Assembly: GCF_002968835.1 (NCBI RefSeq)
Contig: NZ_PKQK01000004.1
Coordinates: 310,001 to 374,000 of the forward strand
Reading direction: 5' to 3'
Source of the DNA: Paenibacillus sp. PCH8
Lineage (GTDB): Bacteria; Bacillota; Bacilli; Paenibacillales; Paenibacillaceae
Length of the DNA: 64,000 nucleotides
Below, one piece after another: positions 33,801-42,279 of this stretch (position 1 is the first letter of the stretch; the number at the start of each line of letters is the position of its first letter). The position numbers were made by a program, and so were the translations under genes. The notes beneath the pieces were generated by a model that had not been told where the DNA came from, searched no databases, and was given only the letters and a program-made list of their open reading frames with translations.

Positions 33801-36113
33801 ATTGATTTGACTGACGTGCCTGAAGGGACGCTCACGTTCAATCACTGGTACGAGATTGAGGGCGGCTATGATTATGGATATGTGGAAGTCACCAATAATG
33901 GTGGATCAACTTGGTCGGAACTTGGCAAATTCTCGCACAATACGAACGGTAAACAATGGACACCGGTATTCTATAACCTGGATGCACTGACAGGTAGTGA
34001 AGTACAATTCCGGTTCCGCCTGACCTCAGACAACAGTGTCGTGAAGACAGGCTGGTTCATTGATGACTTCCGGGTGCTGGGGATTGCAGCGGAGACGGTA
34101 ACAGAGGACAATGCTGTCATACTTAACAGTGACAAGCCGAAACCATCCTATGATAATCCTTGGTACAAAATTTCACGAACGGACAAAGCGGAATTCAACC
34201 AAACGAAGCAACAACAACCGGATGTAGAAAAACCGGGAACCGGTTCGGTTAATCCACAAAGTCTGCCTGCAAGTGCAACGGTGACCGTACTGGAAACCGG
34301 ACGTTCGGTGAAGACCGATTCAACGACTGGAAAGTACAGCTTCACACATGTGGCAGGTGATTACACGTTAAAGGCTGAGGCATACGGATATTATCCTCGA
34401 ACTCAGCAGGTGACGATCACTGACGGTAGCGGAGCCAAAGCCAACTTCAATCTGGAGACGATCCCATATGGACAGATTGAAGGTGTAATCACGGATGAGC
34501 GGACAGGTCAACCTCTGGTGGATGCTTCCGTTCTAGTGGTGGAAGATGCTCAGGTAGGTGAAGTTCGTACAGGCTCAGATGGCAGCTTCGTTCTTCAGGT
34601 ACTGGAAGGAAATTATAGCTTGTCTATCCGGGCTGCTGATTATTACAGTAAAACGGTTAGTGTAACTGTACCTGGTAATGGAACGGTAGAGGCAAATGTT
34701 GCCTTGAAACCGTTCATCGGTTTCCCAGGGGAAATCGCTTATGATGATGGAACTGCAGAGAATGCGAGAGCTTTTGTAGCTGCGGATAATGCCTGGGCAG
34801 TTCGAATGACACCAGAGCTAAAGACCGCCCAACTGACAGGTGCATCGTTCCGATTCTGGAACACGGAATGGCCAGTACCCGGGGGGACTGCATTCCAATA
34901 TGCCGTATATGATGCATCCGGTGCTGGCGGAGCTCCTGGACGACAGCTGGCTGGACCATTCAATGGTACTGCACTTCGTAATGATCAGTGGACATCCGTG
35001 GATTTCCCGGAACCGGTAATCGTAACTGGGGATTTCTACATCGTGTATGTACAGAGCGTGGCTGGCACAAGCGCTCCAGGACTGGCAACCGATGAGAACA
35101 GTACCAATGCTGCACGAAGCTGGCAGCGTGTAGGTGGAGCATGGAGCACCGCACCTGCGGAAGAAGGCAATTACATGATTCGTGCAGTCGTGCAGTATCC
35201 GGTTCATGCGCCGGTACTTACGTCACCTAAGAACACGTATACGAATCAATCAACCTTCACCGTATCAGGAACGTCTCCAGCATCCGGAGCTCAAATCAAG
35301 CTGTACAATGGCAAGGATCTGGCTGGAACAACAACGATAGTAGATGGGAAATTCTCGTACGGGGTGAAGCTTCGTGCAGGAATCAATGCAATCACGGCTG
35401 AGGCAGTGGTCAACGGAAAAACAACGGATCGTTCGCTTCCCGTCGTCATCATTCTGGATCAGACCAAACCACAGTTGACGATTCTTACCCCGGCTCAAAA
35501 TAGCCGAACTAATGCAGAAGTTGTTCACGTAACGGGTAATGTCGTGGAACAATTCCTTAATAAAGTAACCATCAACGGACAAACCGTACAAGTGGGCAAA
35601 GACAGAAGTTTCAGTCATCGCTTATTGGTTAGTCAAGGCGAGAACAAGATCACCATTACGGCAACAGATCTTGCTGGCAACCAAACAACCGTTAACCGCA
35701 CCGTTTACGTGGAAACGGGGTTGCCTGAACTTGCAAACATTACTCCGGCAGAAGATGTGCGAATCACATCAGGTGAGAGTGTGACCGTTTCATTTGACAG
35801 CAAACCGGGACTTCAAGCATCCTTCCGGATTCAGTTACCGCTGAATCTGAATGCGCAGGAGGCAGGAGAAGTTCCATTGGTAGAAACCGAGCCTGGTCGT
35901 TATACAGGGACGTACAACACACCTTCTTCTCTTGTCCTTGAGGGTGGCGTCATTGTAATCCGTGCTCAGGATGCAGCAGGCAACAAAGTGGAAGTGAAAG
36001 CAGCGGGCAAGTTGTTCGTAAGTGCAGCACAAGAGCAACCTGCTCCAGAGGTAGATTCCAGCCCAGCAGAGTCGGAACTCACTGCACCTTCGACTGAAGA
36101 CCTGCTGCCTTAA
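30861..36113 (+). CDS. Very large S8 subtilisin-like protease, bacillopeptidase F-like
   Basis: Secreted serine protease of 1750 residues. Signal peptide at about 1-29 (ending HPVSA); inhibitor-I9-like propeptide to about 180. The S8 catalytic domain carries Asp253 (NLDSGVDYTHP), His299 (DGHGTHTMGT), oxyanion Asn (VNNSWGGG) and Ser476 (NGTSMAGPHTT). Downstream are two related immune-inhibitor-A/MAM-like modules (HWYDLENNIDFG, then HWYEIEGGYDYG, each ending in an IDDF strand) flanking a fibronectin III module (PAGLNATADILGNVTLSW). Next come two carboxypeptidase-regulatory-like repeats, a further beta module, and Ig-like repeats near the C-terminus. The order resembles B. subtilis Bpr but is longer. 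There is no LPxTG or S-layer domain, so it is presumably released. TTG 30861 follows AAAGGGAG. The frame is intact over 5 kb. Confidence 0.92.
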   Translation: MIKINRLRKPISMGLSLLLAFSIIHPVSAENSTSSKMDMKSGLAKVSESKVNAKLSKEFDGSEYVTYLVKMKEQVDTAAVSKQALEKATIAKQTASATKLSVRSSVVSSLRETASRTQFTLENYLEKEVDQGKVKEYKSYFIINSLAVTSTKEVMEQIALLPEVEKILPNETRYLQKAEVSKESSSVAPAKGVVETPAQSSGNDASVGVKDKEPAVKDKLLTENVEWNIDYINAPAVWDRGIDGTGIVVANLDSGVDYTHPALRSKWRGLDASGNIVDPELSWYDPHSNASLPADEDGHGTHTMGTMVGSEEDGTNQIGVAPGAKWIGVRIFNPETTDAIILDGGQWLIAPVDAEGNLHPELAPDVVNNSWGGGAGLDEWFRPMVQAWRDAQIFPEFSAGNVRLTNPGGPGSVANPANYPESFATGATDVNGNLGSFSLLGPSPYGEIKPEVSAPGVNIRSAVPGGVYEGGWNGTSMAGPHTTALAALLLQANHSLTVDQLEQIIMDTATPRTDSQYPTTPNNGYGHGIINALDAVGSVMEGIGTVSGRVVTAGDDLEEPVLQHTPVNSAFTGLDIPLTAHVTDNVAVISVEAFAKTTGTSQYVYLPMNRIAGDSKGGTYTATIPAFLIEPQGVEYYIRVNDYGNNGFESQVYKVAVSNGVQPGYIQDFEEDQLGFTTGGTGSTWVWGAPTSGPGSAYSGDKVIATNVQGTYVANSNAYLLAPPIDLTESPEGALLSFKHWYDLENNIDFGKVYIASEDSDYVFEELLAFTGTGGSWKTQYVDLREYAGQQVFIKFNLTSDKSVQKAGLYIDDFAVEELNDLAPGAPAGLNATADILGNVTLSWTGSNDEDLESYIVYRSTTSGTGYESIGSTGGTTFTDTATVTDSTYYYTVAALDYSGNESDKSNEVSITVEVPEDMYLDHFDGGDDNGWTHSGTKDEWERGTPVSGPASAVSPPNVWATDLDNTYENGSNYSLVSPIIDLTDVPEGTLTFNHWYEIEGGYDYGYVEVTNNGGSTWSELGKFSHNTNGKQWTPVFYNLDALTGSEVQFRFRLTSDNSVVKTGWFIDDFRVLGIAAETVTEDNAVILNSDKPKPSYDNPWYKISRTDKAEFNQTKQQQPDVEKPGTGSVNPQSLPASATVTVLETGRSVKTDSTTGKYSFTHVAGDYTLKAEAYGYYPRTQQVTITDGSGAKANFNLETIPYGQIEGVITDERTGQPLVDASVLVVEDAQVGEVRTGSDGSFVLQVLEGNYSLSIRAADYYSKTVSVTVPGNGTVEANVALKPFIGFPGEIAYDDGTAENARAFVAADNAWAVRMTPELKTAQLTGASFRFWNTEWPVPGGTAFQYAVYDASGAGGAPGRQLAGPFNGTALRNDQWTSVDFPEPVIVTGDFYIVYVQSVAGTSAPGLATDENSTNAARSWQRVGGAWSTAPAEEGNYMIRAVVQYPVHAPVLTSPKNTYTNQSTFTVSGTSPASGAQIKLYNGKDLAGTTTIVDGKFSYGVKLRAGINAITAEAVVNGKTTDRSLPVVIILDQTKPQLTILTPAQNSRTNAEVVHVTGNVVEQFLNKVTINGQTVQVGKDRSFSHRLLVSQGENKITITATDLAGNQTTVNRTVYVETGLPELANITPAEDVRITSGESVTVSFDSKPGLQASFRIQLPLNLNAQEAGEVPLVETEPGRYTGTYNTPSSLVLEGGVIVIRAQDAAGNKVEVKAAGKLFVSAAQEQPAPEVDSSPAESELTAPSTEDLLP

Positions 36114-36163
36114 TCACTCCCAATGTGACACTCATGACAATTTGTTCCACTATTCATACAATC

Positions 36164-36206
36164 AACCGACAAGCCAAAGTACCAGGGCTTGTCGGTTTTT
36201 CTTTTT
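36164..36206 (+). terminator. Intrinsic terminator of the subtilase gene
   Basis: AACCGACAAGCC and GGCTTGTCGGTT pair perfectly and run into TTTTTCTTTTT. Confidence 0.9.
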
Positions 36207-36320
36207 CACGTCGAGTTGTTTCAGTTGTACAAATGATCTCTTTCTTCACATTAATGATATAACATGATATATTAGGATGTAAGACATACGAAGTAATGGT
36301 TGTTAATGGAGGTGCTCGTA

Positions 36321-37472
36321 TTGGGGAAGGACTCGGCTTCCAAGCCGATGTATGAACAGATCTTTGAGTCGCTTAGAGAACGTATACAGCTTCATCAATA
36401 TAAGGTTGGTGAGCGTGTGCCATCAGAGAAAGAATTATGTGATGAATTCGGAGTTAGCCGGATTACGACCAAAAAGGCACTGGAGATGTTGGCCAATGAA
36501 CACCTGATTGTTCGTCAGCCAGGTCGCGGTTCATTTGTAGCGAACACTGCGCATGAGGGACTGAGCCGTCTATCTCAGCCTTCCGTAGGGAAAGAACAAG
36601 AGAGAAAGCTGCTTATCGGTCTCGTCATTACCAATTTTAGCGACATGTACGGTACGGAACTTCTATATGGCATGGAGGAAGCTTCCCGGGAACATGATTG
36701 TTTTCTTGTGTTAAGACGGTCCTTTGGCATTCCCGAACAGGAGGAGCAGAGCATTCGGGAGCTTCTGGAGCTGGGTGTGGACGGTTTAATTATCTTTCCT
36801 GCGCAGGGCGAGTATTTCAGTGATGAAATACTGAAGCTGGTCGTCAGCAAATTTCCCTTTGTCATGATTGACCGTTATCTGAAGGGTATTCCAGCCTCTT
36901 CTGTAAGTACGGATAATGCAGGCGCAGCAAGGGAAGGTGCGAATTATCTCTTTGATCTGGGACATCAACACATTGCATTTCTGACCCAGCCCCCGGCGAA
37001 TACGACAGCAATTGAAGAACGAATTGAAGGCATTACAGAAGCTCATAATGATCAGGGCGTGCTAGTAAACAGGGAACTGTGGGTTGAATCCTTTCTGTCG
37101 TCATTGCCGAGTGAATTCGATCCTGAAGCCAAGATCCGTGATGTTCAGATGCTTGTGGAGCATATGCAAAAGTATCCCCAGATTTCAGCTTTATTTGCTG
37201 CGGAATATGATATTGCGTTGATTGCCGAACAGGCAGCGGAGCGACTGGGGTTGCATGTTCCCGAGGACCTGTCGATCATCTGTTTTGATAACCCGCACCG
37301 TTCTGAGAACTGCCGGATCACTCATCTGAAACAAAATCAGTTTGAGATGGGGAAGACCGCGTTTGAGATGGTTCTACAGAACATGAAGAACAATGAATCA
37401 ACCGGGGTGAAAAGAATTCTTTTACCTGCTCGCCTCGTGGAGGGAACAACGACAAGTCACGTTAAAGGCTAA
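36321..37472 (+). CDS. GntR-HTH/LacI-sensor regulator (AraR-like)
   Basis: Regulator of 383 residues. The N-terminal GntR winged helix (about 8-75) shows PMYEQIFESLRERI, VPSEKELCDEFGVSRITTKKA and RQPGRGSFV. A LacI/periplasmic-binding-like effector domain follows (LLIGLVITNFSDMYG to the end; LSIICFDNPHR). This hybrid is the AraR architecture. TTG 36321 is chosen because GGAGGT lies seven bases upstream; the open frame extends to 36300 without a better site. It heads the mannoside locus and probably controls it, acting at repeats near 37575-37648. Confidence 0.9.
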   Translation: MGKDSASKPMYEQIFESLRERIQLHQYKVGERVPSEKELCDEFGVSRITTKKALEMLANEHLIVRQPGRGSFVANTAHEGLSRLSQPSVGKEQERKLLIGLVITNFSDMYGTELLYGMEEASREHDCFLVLRRSFGIPEQEEQSIRELLELGVDGLIIFPAQGEYFSDEILKLVVSKFPFVMIDRYLKGIPASSVSTDNAGAAREGANYLFDLGHQHIAFLTQPPANTTAIEERIEGITEAHNDQGVLVNRELWVESFLSSLPSEFDPEAKIRDVQMLVEHMQKYPQISALFAAEYDIALIAEQAAERLGLHVPEDLSIICFDNPHRSENCRITHLKQNQFEMGKTAFEMVLQNMKNNESTGVKRILLPARLVEGTTTSHVKG

Positions 37473-37512
37473 ATAGTCTTATGACAGTATGATATACCAT
37501 ATGCAACACATT

Positions 37513-37545
37513 GGAGGGACTTCGATACAAGAAGTCTCTTTTTTA
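37513..37545 (+). terminator. Intrinsic terminator after the GntR/LacI regulator gene
   Basis: AGGGACTTC-GATACAA-GAAGTCTCT followed by a T-run. It uncouples the regulator from the operon downstream. Confidence 0.75.
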
Positions 37546-37574
37546 TGTATTTTAATTTACTTTCATCCCAAAAG

Positions 37575-37661
37575 TTGTCATATCATTTAAAATTAACTTT
37601 GTACTTAACATGCTGATATACAAATAAATATATTGACATAACATTTAATTCGTTTTAGGAT
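37575..37661 (+). promoter_or_regulatory. Promoter and repeated element before the mannoside operon
   Basis: A -35 TTGACA (37633-37638), 17 bases, and -10 TAGGAT (37656-37661). The -35 lies inside TTGACATAACATTTAA (37633-37648), which repeats TTGTCATATCATTTAA (37575-37590) with two differences. The duplicated element is a candidate operator for the GntR/LacI regulator upstream. TGAAAGCGGTTAACA just downstream (37664-37678) is cre-like but has one extra base. Confidence 0.55.
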
Positions 37662-37702
37662 GATGAAAGCGGTTAACAAACATCAGTGACCAAGGAGGAC
37701 AT

Positions 37703-39003
37703 ATGCAGATCACGAGAAAAGAACAAGATATTTCTCCCTCGATCTATCAGATGATAGACCAGATTAAGGAACGTATGCCGGAGCATCCCGAGCTTGTAGA
37801 TATGTTCAGGAATTGTTTTACCAACACGATGGCAACGACCATTCAACGCAAAGAAGATGGAACCACTTTTGTCATTACAGGTGATATTCCAGCTATGTGG
37901 TTAAGGGATTCAGCGGCACAGGTCAGACCCTATCTCGTTCTGGCTTCACAAGATAAAGATGTGGCTGATATGATCGCCGGATTGGTTGAGCGGCAACTGA
38001 GCTATGTTCTGCTTGATCCTTATGCAAACGCTTTTAATGAAACAGAGAGCGGGAAAGGTCATCAGGCAGACCTGACACAAATGAATGATTGGATCTGGGA
38101 ACGAAAATATGAGATTGACTCGTTGGCTTATCCGATCCAGCTTAGTTATCTCTTATGGAAAAATACAGGCAGGACCGATCAGTTCAATGATACGTTCCGT
38201 AAGGCAATCAAGGTGATTATGCAGTTATGGCAAGTGGAACAGCATCATGAGTCAAAATCTCCATATTCATTCCAGCGTTTGCATGCTCCTGTGACAGATA
38301 CACTCGGCAGGGAGGGACGCGGTACAGAAACAGCATATACAGGCATGACCTGGTCGGGGTTCCGTCCGAGTGATGACCGCTGTGAATATGGATATCTGAT
38401 TCCATCCAACATGTTCGCGGTTGTTGCGCTTAGGTATGTGCAGGAAATTGCTGAAAGCGTATATCGGGATGCAACGATGGGGAAACGGCCCGTATACTGG
38501 CCGAAGAAATCGACACAGGCATTCAGCAGTACGGGCGGGTGGAACATCCCGAATTCGGAACGATATATGCTTATGAGACGGACGGAATGGGCAATCACAA
38601 TCTGATGGATGATGCCAATGTGCCGAGCCTGCTGTCCTTACCTTATCTCGGATACGTTGGGGAAGACGATGAAGTGTATCAGAATACACGGAAGTTCATT
38701 CTGTCCTCTCACAACCCGTATTTCTATGAGGGTACAGCTGCTTCAGGGATTGGTAGCCCGCATACACCTGAAGGCTATATATGGCATATTGCCTTATCCA
38801 TGCAGGGTCTGACTACAACAGATGAGAAGGAGAAAATGCGATTGCTTCAGCTTATTCAACGGACGGATGCCGATACCGGGCTGACTCACGAAGGATTCTC
38901 AGCTGACAATCCGCATGAGTATACACGGCCATGGTTTTCCTGGTCGAACATGCTTTTCAGTGAACTTATGATGGACTATTGCGGATTTCGCGTACAGAAA
39001 TAG
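37703..39003 (+). pseudogene. GH125 exo-alpha-1,6-mannosidase with one -1 frameshift
   Basis: Intracellular mannosidase of 433 residues when repaired. The 5' frame (37703-38605) contains GH125 signatures GDIPAMWLRDSAAQVRPY and YTGMTWSGFRPSDD. The 3' frame (to 39003) contains EHPEFGTIYAYETDGMGN and PYLGYVGEDDEVY. Adding one G to GGGG at 38479-38482 reads ATG GGG GAA ACG GCC and gives a continuous stretch ATMGETARILAEEIDTGIQQ. GH125 enzymes remove terminal alpha-1,6-mannose, as in Streptococcus pneumoniae and Clostridium perfringens (established). It heads an operon with an ABC importer and GH38. As written the protein loses its C-terminal third. Confidence 0.88.
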
Positions 39004-39102
39004 GATGAGGAAACAAGAGGAAACCTGCGAGTAGATTATATCGTGCAGAGTTCAGTGAATTCTAGTGATTCTAGTGAATTCCGACCAAGAGGAGAGCGAA
39101 CG

Positions 39103-40482
39103 ATGAGAAAAATATCATTGAAATTGCCAGTAGCAGCAGTTATGACGTCCTTACTTATTCTTACTACAGCCTGTTCGGGTGGAAGTTCCAGTACAGGTAC
39201 AACCAGTGATGGCAAGAGGGAAGTCACCGTATCATTCCGTTCTTCAGGATCAGAAGATACCCTTACGAAATTCTTTCAGTCTGGTTTGGTGGATCAATTT
39301 GAGAAAGAAAATCCGGATATCAAAATCAACATTGCACCCGTACTCGCCAGTGAAGGCGATTATACATCCAAAATGGTATTACAGATGAAATCACCCGATA
39401 CTGCGCCTGATGTGATTGCCGAAGATACTTCCATTATTAAGTCCGATGCGGCAGCTGGATATTTGGAGCCCCTGGATGAACAGGTCAAAGGCTGGTCCGA
39501 TTGGAATGCACATATTATCGATAATCTGAAAGCGGGTGTAACCGGGGAAGACGGCAAAATCTACGGTGTTCCAGCGACTTCAGATACACGGGGCATCTGG
39601 TATAACAAGGATCTGTTCCAGCAAGCCGGGTTGGATGTTCCGTTCAAACCCGCAAGTTGGGCAGAAGTGCTCGAAGCAGCTCGCACGATCAAGCAGAAGC
39701 TGCCGGGTGTGACGCCGTTGAACATGATTGTGGGCAAAGCCAACGGTGAAGGTGTTACGATGCAAACGCTTGAAATGCTGCTATATGGTACGGATGACAC
39801 GCTGTACGACGATGCGAGCAAGAAATGGGTCGTAAACAGTCCCGGATTGCTGGATTCATTCAAATTCATTGACCAAGTGTTTAATACGGACAAAACGGGT
39901 CCGACCATGCAAGTTGCGCTGAATGGTCAGGCAGGAAGCATTGCATTCCAGCAGCAGTTCCCGCAAGACAAGCTTGCGATGGCTGTAGATGGCAGCTGGG
40001 CAGGATCGACGTGGGCAGAGAATGGAGCTGCACCGATCGCAAATGTCGAAGAGAAGATAGGCTTCGCACCATTCCCTACACAGAATGGACAGGAGCCAGG
40101 AGCCACAACCATGTCGGGAGGATGGGCATGGTCCGTTCCGGCCCAAGCCAAAGACAAGGAAGCTGCATGGAAATTTATCGAGTTCCTGATGAACAAGGAA
40201 AATGCGACTGCACGCGTGGTAGCCGAGGGTAGCCTTAGTCCGCGTGACGATTCCACCGAAGTCGAAGGGTATACGGATCGTCCATATACGAAGGAAGCAC
40301 AGGAGTTGCTCAAAGTTGCTCACTTCCGCCCAGCGAATGATCAGTATGCTGCGGTATCAGCCCAATTGCAGAGCATCGTAGAGAGCATTGCCTCTGGCAA
40401 GCTGACTCCGGAAGATGCCATCCAACAATTAAAGGACAATGTATCCCGCTCCGTTGGAGCTGACAGCATCGAAGAAAAATAA
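39103..40482 (+). CDS. Mannoside ABC transporter substrate-binding lipoprotein
   Basis: Extracellular binding lipoprotein of 459 residues (SBP_bac_1 type). Signal peptide MRKISLKLPVAAVMTSLLIL and lipobox TTAC, then a Gly/Ser linker. The mature domain begins with VTVSFRSSGSEDTL and carries GVPATSDTRGIWYNKDLF and FIEFLMNKENA typical of the family. ATG 39103 has AAGAGGAGAG upstream; the longer frame from 39043 is leader DNA containing short direct repeats (TTCTAGTGA twice). The neighbours (GH125, GH38) suggest alpha-mannosyl oligosaccharides as ligands (inference). An intrinsic terminator follows at 40501. Confidence 0.92.
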   Translation: MRKISLKLPVAAVMTSLLILTTACSGGSSSTGTTSDGKREVTVSFRSSGSEDTLTKFFQSGLVDQFEKENPDIKINIAPVLASEGDYTSKMVLQMKSPDTAPDVIAEDTSIIKSDAAAGYLEPLDEQVKGWSDWNAHIIDNLKAGVTGEDGKIYGVPATSDTRGIWYNKDLFQQAGLDVPFKPASWAEVLEAARTIKQKLPGVTPLNMIVGKANGEGVTMQTLEMLLYGTDDTLYDDASKKWVVNSPGLLDSFKFIDQVFNTDKTGPTMQVALNGQAGSIAFQQQFPQDKLAMAVDGSWAGSTWAENGAAPIANVEEKIGFAPFPTQNGQEPGATTMSGGWAWSVPAQAKDKEAAWKFIEFLMNKENATARVVAEGSLSPRDDSTEVEGYTDRPYTKEAQELLKVAHFRPANDQYAAVSAQLQSIVESIASGKLTPEDAIQQLKDNVSRSVGADSIEEK

Positions 40483-40500
40483 CGACATCGATATATTCGG

Positions 40501-40525
40501 AAGGGGAGCGCAGACTCCCCTTTTT
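40501..40525 (+). terminator. Intra-operon terminator after the binding-protein gene
   Basis: GGGGAG-CGCAGA-CTCCCC followed by five Ts, between the binding-protein and permease genes. Partial termination would give more binding protein than permease. Confidence 0.7.
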
Positions 40526-40548
40526 CCGGTTCGAATGGAGAGTGACTT

Positions 40549-41415
40549 ATGAAAAGGAAAGCCCCAGGCGCATTTCTGTTTCTAATGCCTTCCGTAATGC
40601 TATTGCTTGTATTTTTTATCATTCCTATCATTCTGACGATCTGCTTTGCCTTTACGAACATGGCTCTGACCGGGGCGGCAGCGAAGAGTCTTGAATTTGT
40701 CGGATTCCAGAACTTCATTAACATGTTCCAGGACCCGGACTTCCGGATTAGTGTCTGGCGAACATTGGTGTTCCTGATCTTCTCCGCCGTGATTGGACAG
40801 GTACTTCTGGGATTCATACTGGCTCTATTAATGAAAGAAAAGAATGTGACCTTCCGCCGGGTCATCGGAATTATCGTCATCGCAGGCTGGGTAACACCAG
40901 AGATCGTTGTAGCTTTTTGTATGGTTGCTTTTTTTAGCGACAGTGGTTCGCTGAATCAGATGCTTGGCTGGTTTGGAGTTAGCCCGATCTCTTGGCTGTT
41001 CAGCTTCCCGATGGTGAGTGTCATCATCGCGAATATATGGCACGGGACTGCGTTCTCCATGATGGTATACCAATCGGCACTGGATGATATACCTAAGGAA
41101 GTCGAAGAGGCTGCCATTATTGACAGTGCCACCGGATTTCAGATTATTCGCCACATTACCATTCCGATGGTAAAGGGCTCGATCGTCACGAACATGATGC
41201 TGGTTACGTTGCAGACACTCGGCGTGTTCACCCTGATCTATACGATGACAGGTGGCGGTCCGGGTACGTCAACGCAGACCTTGCCGATATTTATGTACAA
41301 TCAAGCTTTTGTGAACTATCAGTTTGGTTACGGTACAGCCATATCGCTTGTGCTCCTGTTCATCGGAATTATAGCGAGTCTGTTCTACATGCGATCCATG
41401 AAAGTGAAAGTGTAA
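40549..41415 (+). CDS. Mannoside ABC permease (MalF/UgpA-type)
   Basis: Membrane subunit of 288 residues with six hydrophobic segments. The EAA loop reads EVEEAAIIDSATGFQIIRHI and TIPM follows. The start MKRKAPGAFLFLMPSVMLLL is typical of this CUT1 subunit. It is co-transcribed with the second permease 22 bases downstream. No ATPase gene is present in the operon. Confidence 0.93.
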   Translation: MKRKAPGAFLFLMPSVMLLLVFFIIPIILTICFAFTNMALTGAAAKSLEFVGFQNFINMFQDPDFRISVWRTLVFLIFSAVIGQVLLGFILALLMKEKNVTFRRVIGIIVIAGWVTPEIVVAFCMVAFFSDSGSLNQMLGWFGVSPISWLFSFPMVSVIIANIWHGTAFSMMVYQSALDDIPKEVEEAAIIDSATGFQIIRHITIPMVKGSIVTNMMLVTLQTLGVFTLIYTMTGGGPGTSTQTLPIFMYNQAFVNYQFGYGTAISLVLLFIGIIASLFYMRSMKVKV

Positions 41416-41437
41416 CAATAAAGGAGGTGTGATCCCG

Positions 41438-42262
41438 ATGGTCAAACACGGGCTTCAACGCAAAATCCAGTATGGGATTCTGGTCTTTCTGGGACTCTGC
41501 TTTTTATTACCGCTGCTCTGGATTATTCTGGCTTCATTTGATCCGAATGCACAACAGGGGATCAAGATGCCGAGTACGTGGACAATGCAAAATTTCAAAG
41601 ATGTACTCGGGGATGAGAGCAATCTGCGCTCGTTCGGTGTTGGTCTGATTCTGTCGGGAGGACAGGCGGCGCTTGTTGTATTTGTATCCGTTCTGGCAGC
41701 CTATCCATTATCCCGGTATGAAATGCGATTCAAGAAGAGCTTTTTGTTATCCATCTTGTTCATGACTGCACTGCCTATTACCGCTGTCATGGTTCCTGTA
41801 TTTCAGATGTTTCTGTTCTTCAAAATGCAAAACTCTATCATCGCCACCATGTTGTTTCTGACCGCTTCATCCCTGCCATACGGGATCTGGATGATGAAGA
41901 ACTTCATGGACGCGGTTCCAATTGATCTGGAAGAGTCGGCATGGATCGACGGAGCATCGGTATGGAACAGTCTGCGCAGAATCGTGGCGCCGCTCATGTT
42001 ACCTGGTATTGCCACGATAGCGATATTTACTTTTTCGGGGAGCTGGGGGAATTTCTTTGTGCCCTACATCTTGCTCCAGACACCGGACAAACTTCCGGCA
42101 TCGGTCACCATCTATCAATTCTTCGGCAGTCATGGCATGGTTGAATACGGCAGATTGGCTGCGTTCTCCATGTTGTATACGATGCCCTCGGTAGTACTCT
42201 ATATATTCTCCCAACGTTATATGTCCAAAGGTTTCAGTATGGGCGGAGCAACGAAAGGCTAA
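41438..42262 (+). CDS. Mannoside ABC permease (MalG/UgpE-type)
   Basis: Second membrane subunit, 274 residues. The EAA loop is EESAWIDGASVWNSLRRIVA. The C-terminus FSQRYMSKGFSMGGATKG is characteristic of CUT1 MalG-like subunits. ATG 41438 is favoured over GTG 41429 because AAAGGAGGTG lies ten bases upstream and overlaps the GTG. It pairs with the permease at 40549. Confidence 0.93.
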   Translation: MVKHGLQRKIQYGILVFLGLCFLLPLLWIILASFDPNAQQGIKMPSTWTMQNFKDVLGDESNLRSFGVGLILSGGQAALVVFVSVLAAYPLSRYEMRFKKSFLLSILFMTALPITAVMVPVFQMFLFFKMQNSIIATMLFLTASSLPYGIWMMKNFMDAVPIDLEESAWIDGASVWNSLRRIVAPLMLPGIATIAIFTFSGSWGNFFVPYILLQTPDKLPASVTIYQFFGSHGMVEYGRLAAFSMLYTMPSVVLYIFSQRYMSKGFSMGGATKG

Positions 42263-42279
42263 GACAGGAGGTACAACAT

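Noticed and set aside
37664..37678. cre site before the GH125 gene (TGAAAGCGGTTAACA)
   Set aside because: It has one base too many relative to the CcpA consensus, so spacing is wrong. Kept only as a remark in the promoter entry.
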